From Coptis chinensis (taxonomy: Eukaryota > Streptophyta > Magnoliopsida > Ranunculales > Ranunculaceae), in NCBI GenBank assembly GCA_015680905.1, contig CM027377.1, positions 2,876,501 through 2,940,500 on the forward strand: 64,000 bases of DNA, given 5' to 3'. The notes under the pieces were generated by a model. That model was given only the letters and a program-made list of their open reading frames with translations, was not told the origin of the DNA and made no database searches. Below, one piece after another: positions 63,776 to 64,000 of this stretch (position 1 is the first letter of the stretch; the number at the start of each line of letters is the position of its first letter). Both the position numbers and the translations under genes were made by a program.

Positions 63776-64000
63776 TTTACGACAGTGCCCTCAGTTTTAC
63801 AAACATTTACAATATTACCACTGACTGAAAATTATATTTTTGTGCTGCCCCGCCCAAACCGCCTCTCCTTATTTTACAATATTGCCCTCCGTTTTACAAT
63901 CATTTATAATATTACTACTGATCGAAAGTTAGGTTTTTATACTGCCCAGCCCAAAGGTACTGACCGCACACGATATTACCACTAACCGAAAGTTAGGTTT
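63776..64000. repeat. ~96-bp tandem repeat running off the window
   Basis: Units at 63776-63860, 63871-63957 and 63971-64000 (cut). Each has TTTACAAT or similar, then AATATTACCACTGA, CGAAAGTTAGGTTTT and CTGCCCAGCCCAAA, with moderate divergence. The array may continue beyond the window. Confidence 0.75.

Overview
This is a window of nuclear DNA from a eudicot plant. It is AT-rich, its genes are split by many short introns with GT..AG borders, and it is full of decayed transposable elements. Every recognisable protein has a typical land-plant homologue: serine carboxypeptidase-like, A-type cytochrome P450, SnRK1 kinase, CCCH zinc finger, PsbQ-like lumenal proteins, cytokinin dehydrogenase, P-class PPR and an ACAP-type ARF-GAP. 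The species cannot be fixed from this sequence alone. Family names come from remembered protein families, not from a search.

Layout. 1-0.48 kb: last two exons of a serine carboxypeptidase-like gene (+). 3.0-5.1 kb: complete three-exon cytochrome P450 (+). 7.4-8.7 kb: broken SnRK1 alpha-like kinase (-). 8.8-14.0 kb: a segmental duplication in which a near copy of the CCCH gene's promoter and 5' leader sits in front of a decayed plant-mobile-domain (PMD) gene. 14.0-17.05 kb: CCCH zinc-finger gene (+). 18.9-19.7 kb: C-terminal exons of a PnsL3/PsbQ-like gene (+). 19.9-20.7 kb: PIF/Harbinger remnant. 21.0-22.5 kb: F-box pseudogene (+). 22.97-23.8 kb: complete PsbQ-like (PQL3-type) gene (+). 25.1-28.5 kb: eight-exon SANT/DUF3755 gene (-). 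29.9-32.8 kb: nested small elements, including a hAT-type element inside an RNase H-like fragment. 33.0-36.0 kb: five-exon cytokinin dehydrogenase (-). 36-48.3 kb: mostly repeats and hAT, Harbinger and CACTA-like remnants, with a possible non-coding minus-strand transcript near 45.5 kb. 48.3-50.1 kb: PPR gene (-) with one frameshift. 51.1-59.7 kb: nineteen-exon ARF-GAP of the AGD2/AGD4 type (+) with a one-base frameshift in exon 16 and a large inverted LTR-like insertion in its last intron. 59.7-64 kb: a 33-bp minisatellite, a foldback element and further repeats.

The genes do not form an operon or an evident pathway cluster. The only functional pairing is two PsbQ-family lumenal proteins 3.3 kb apart, a family linked to the chloroplast NDH complex. 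The most notable observations are the copied promoter placed in front of the PMD gene, the inverted LTR pair in the ARF-GAP intron, two otherwise well-preserved genes (PPR, ARF-GAP) each broken by a single-base frameshift, and several small elements with identifiable target-site duplications. I saw no clear evidence for an undescribed biological system.
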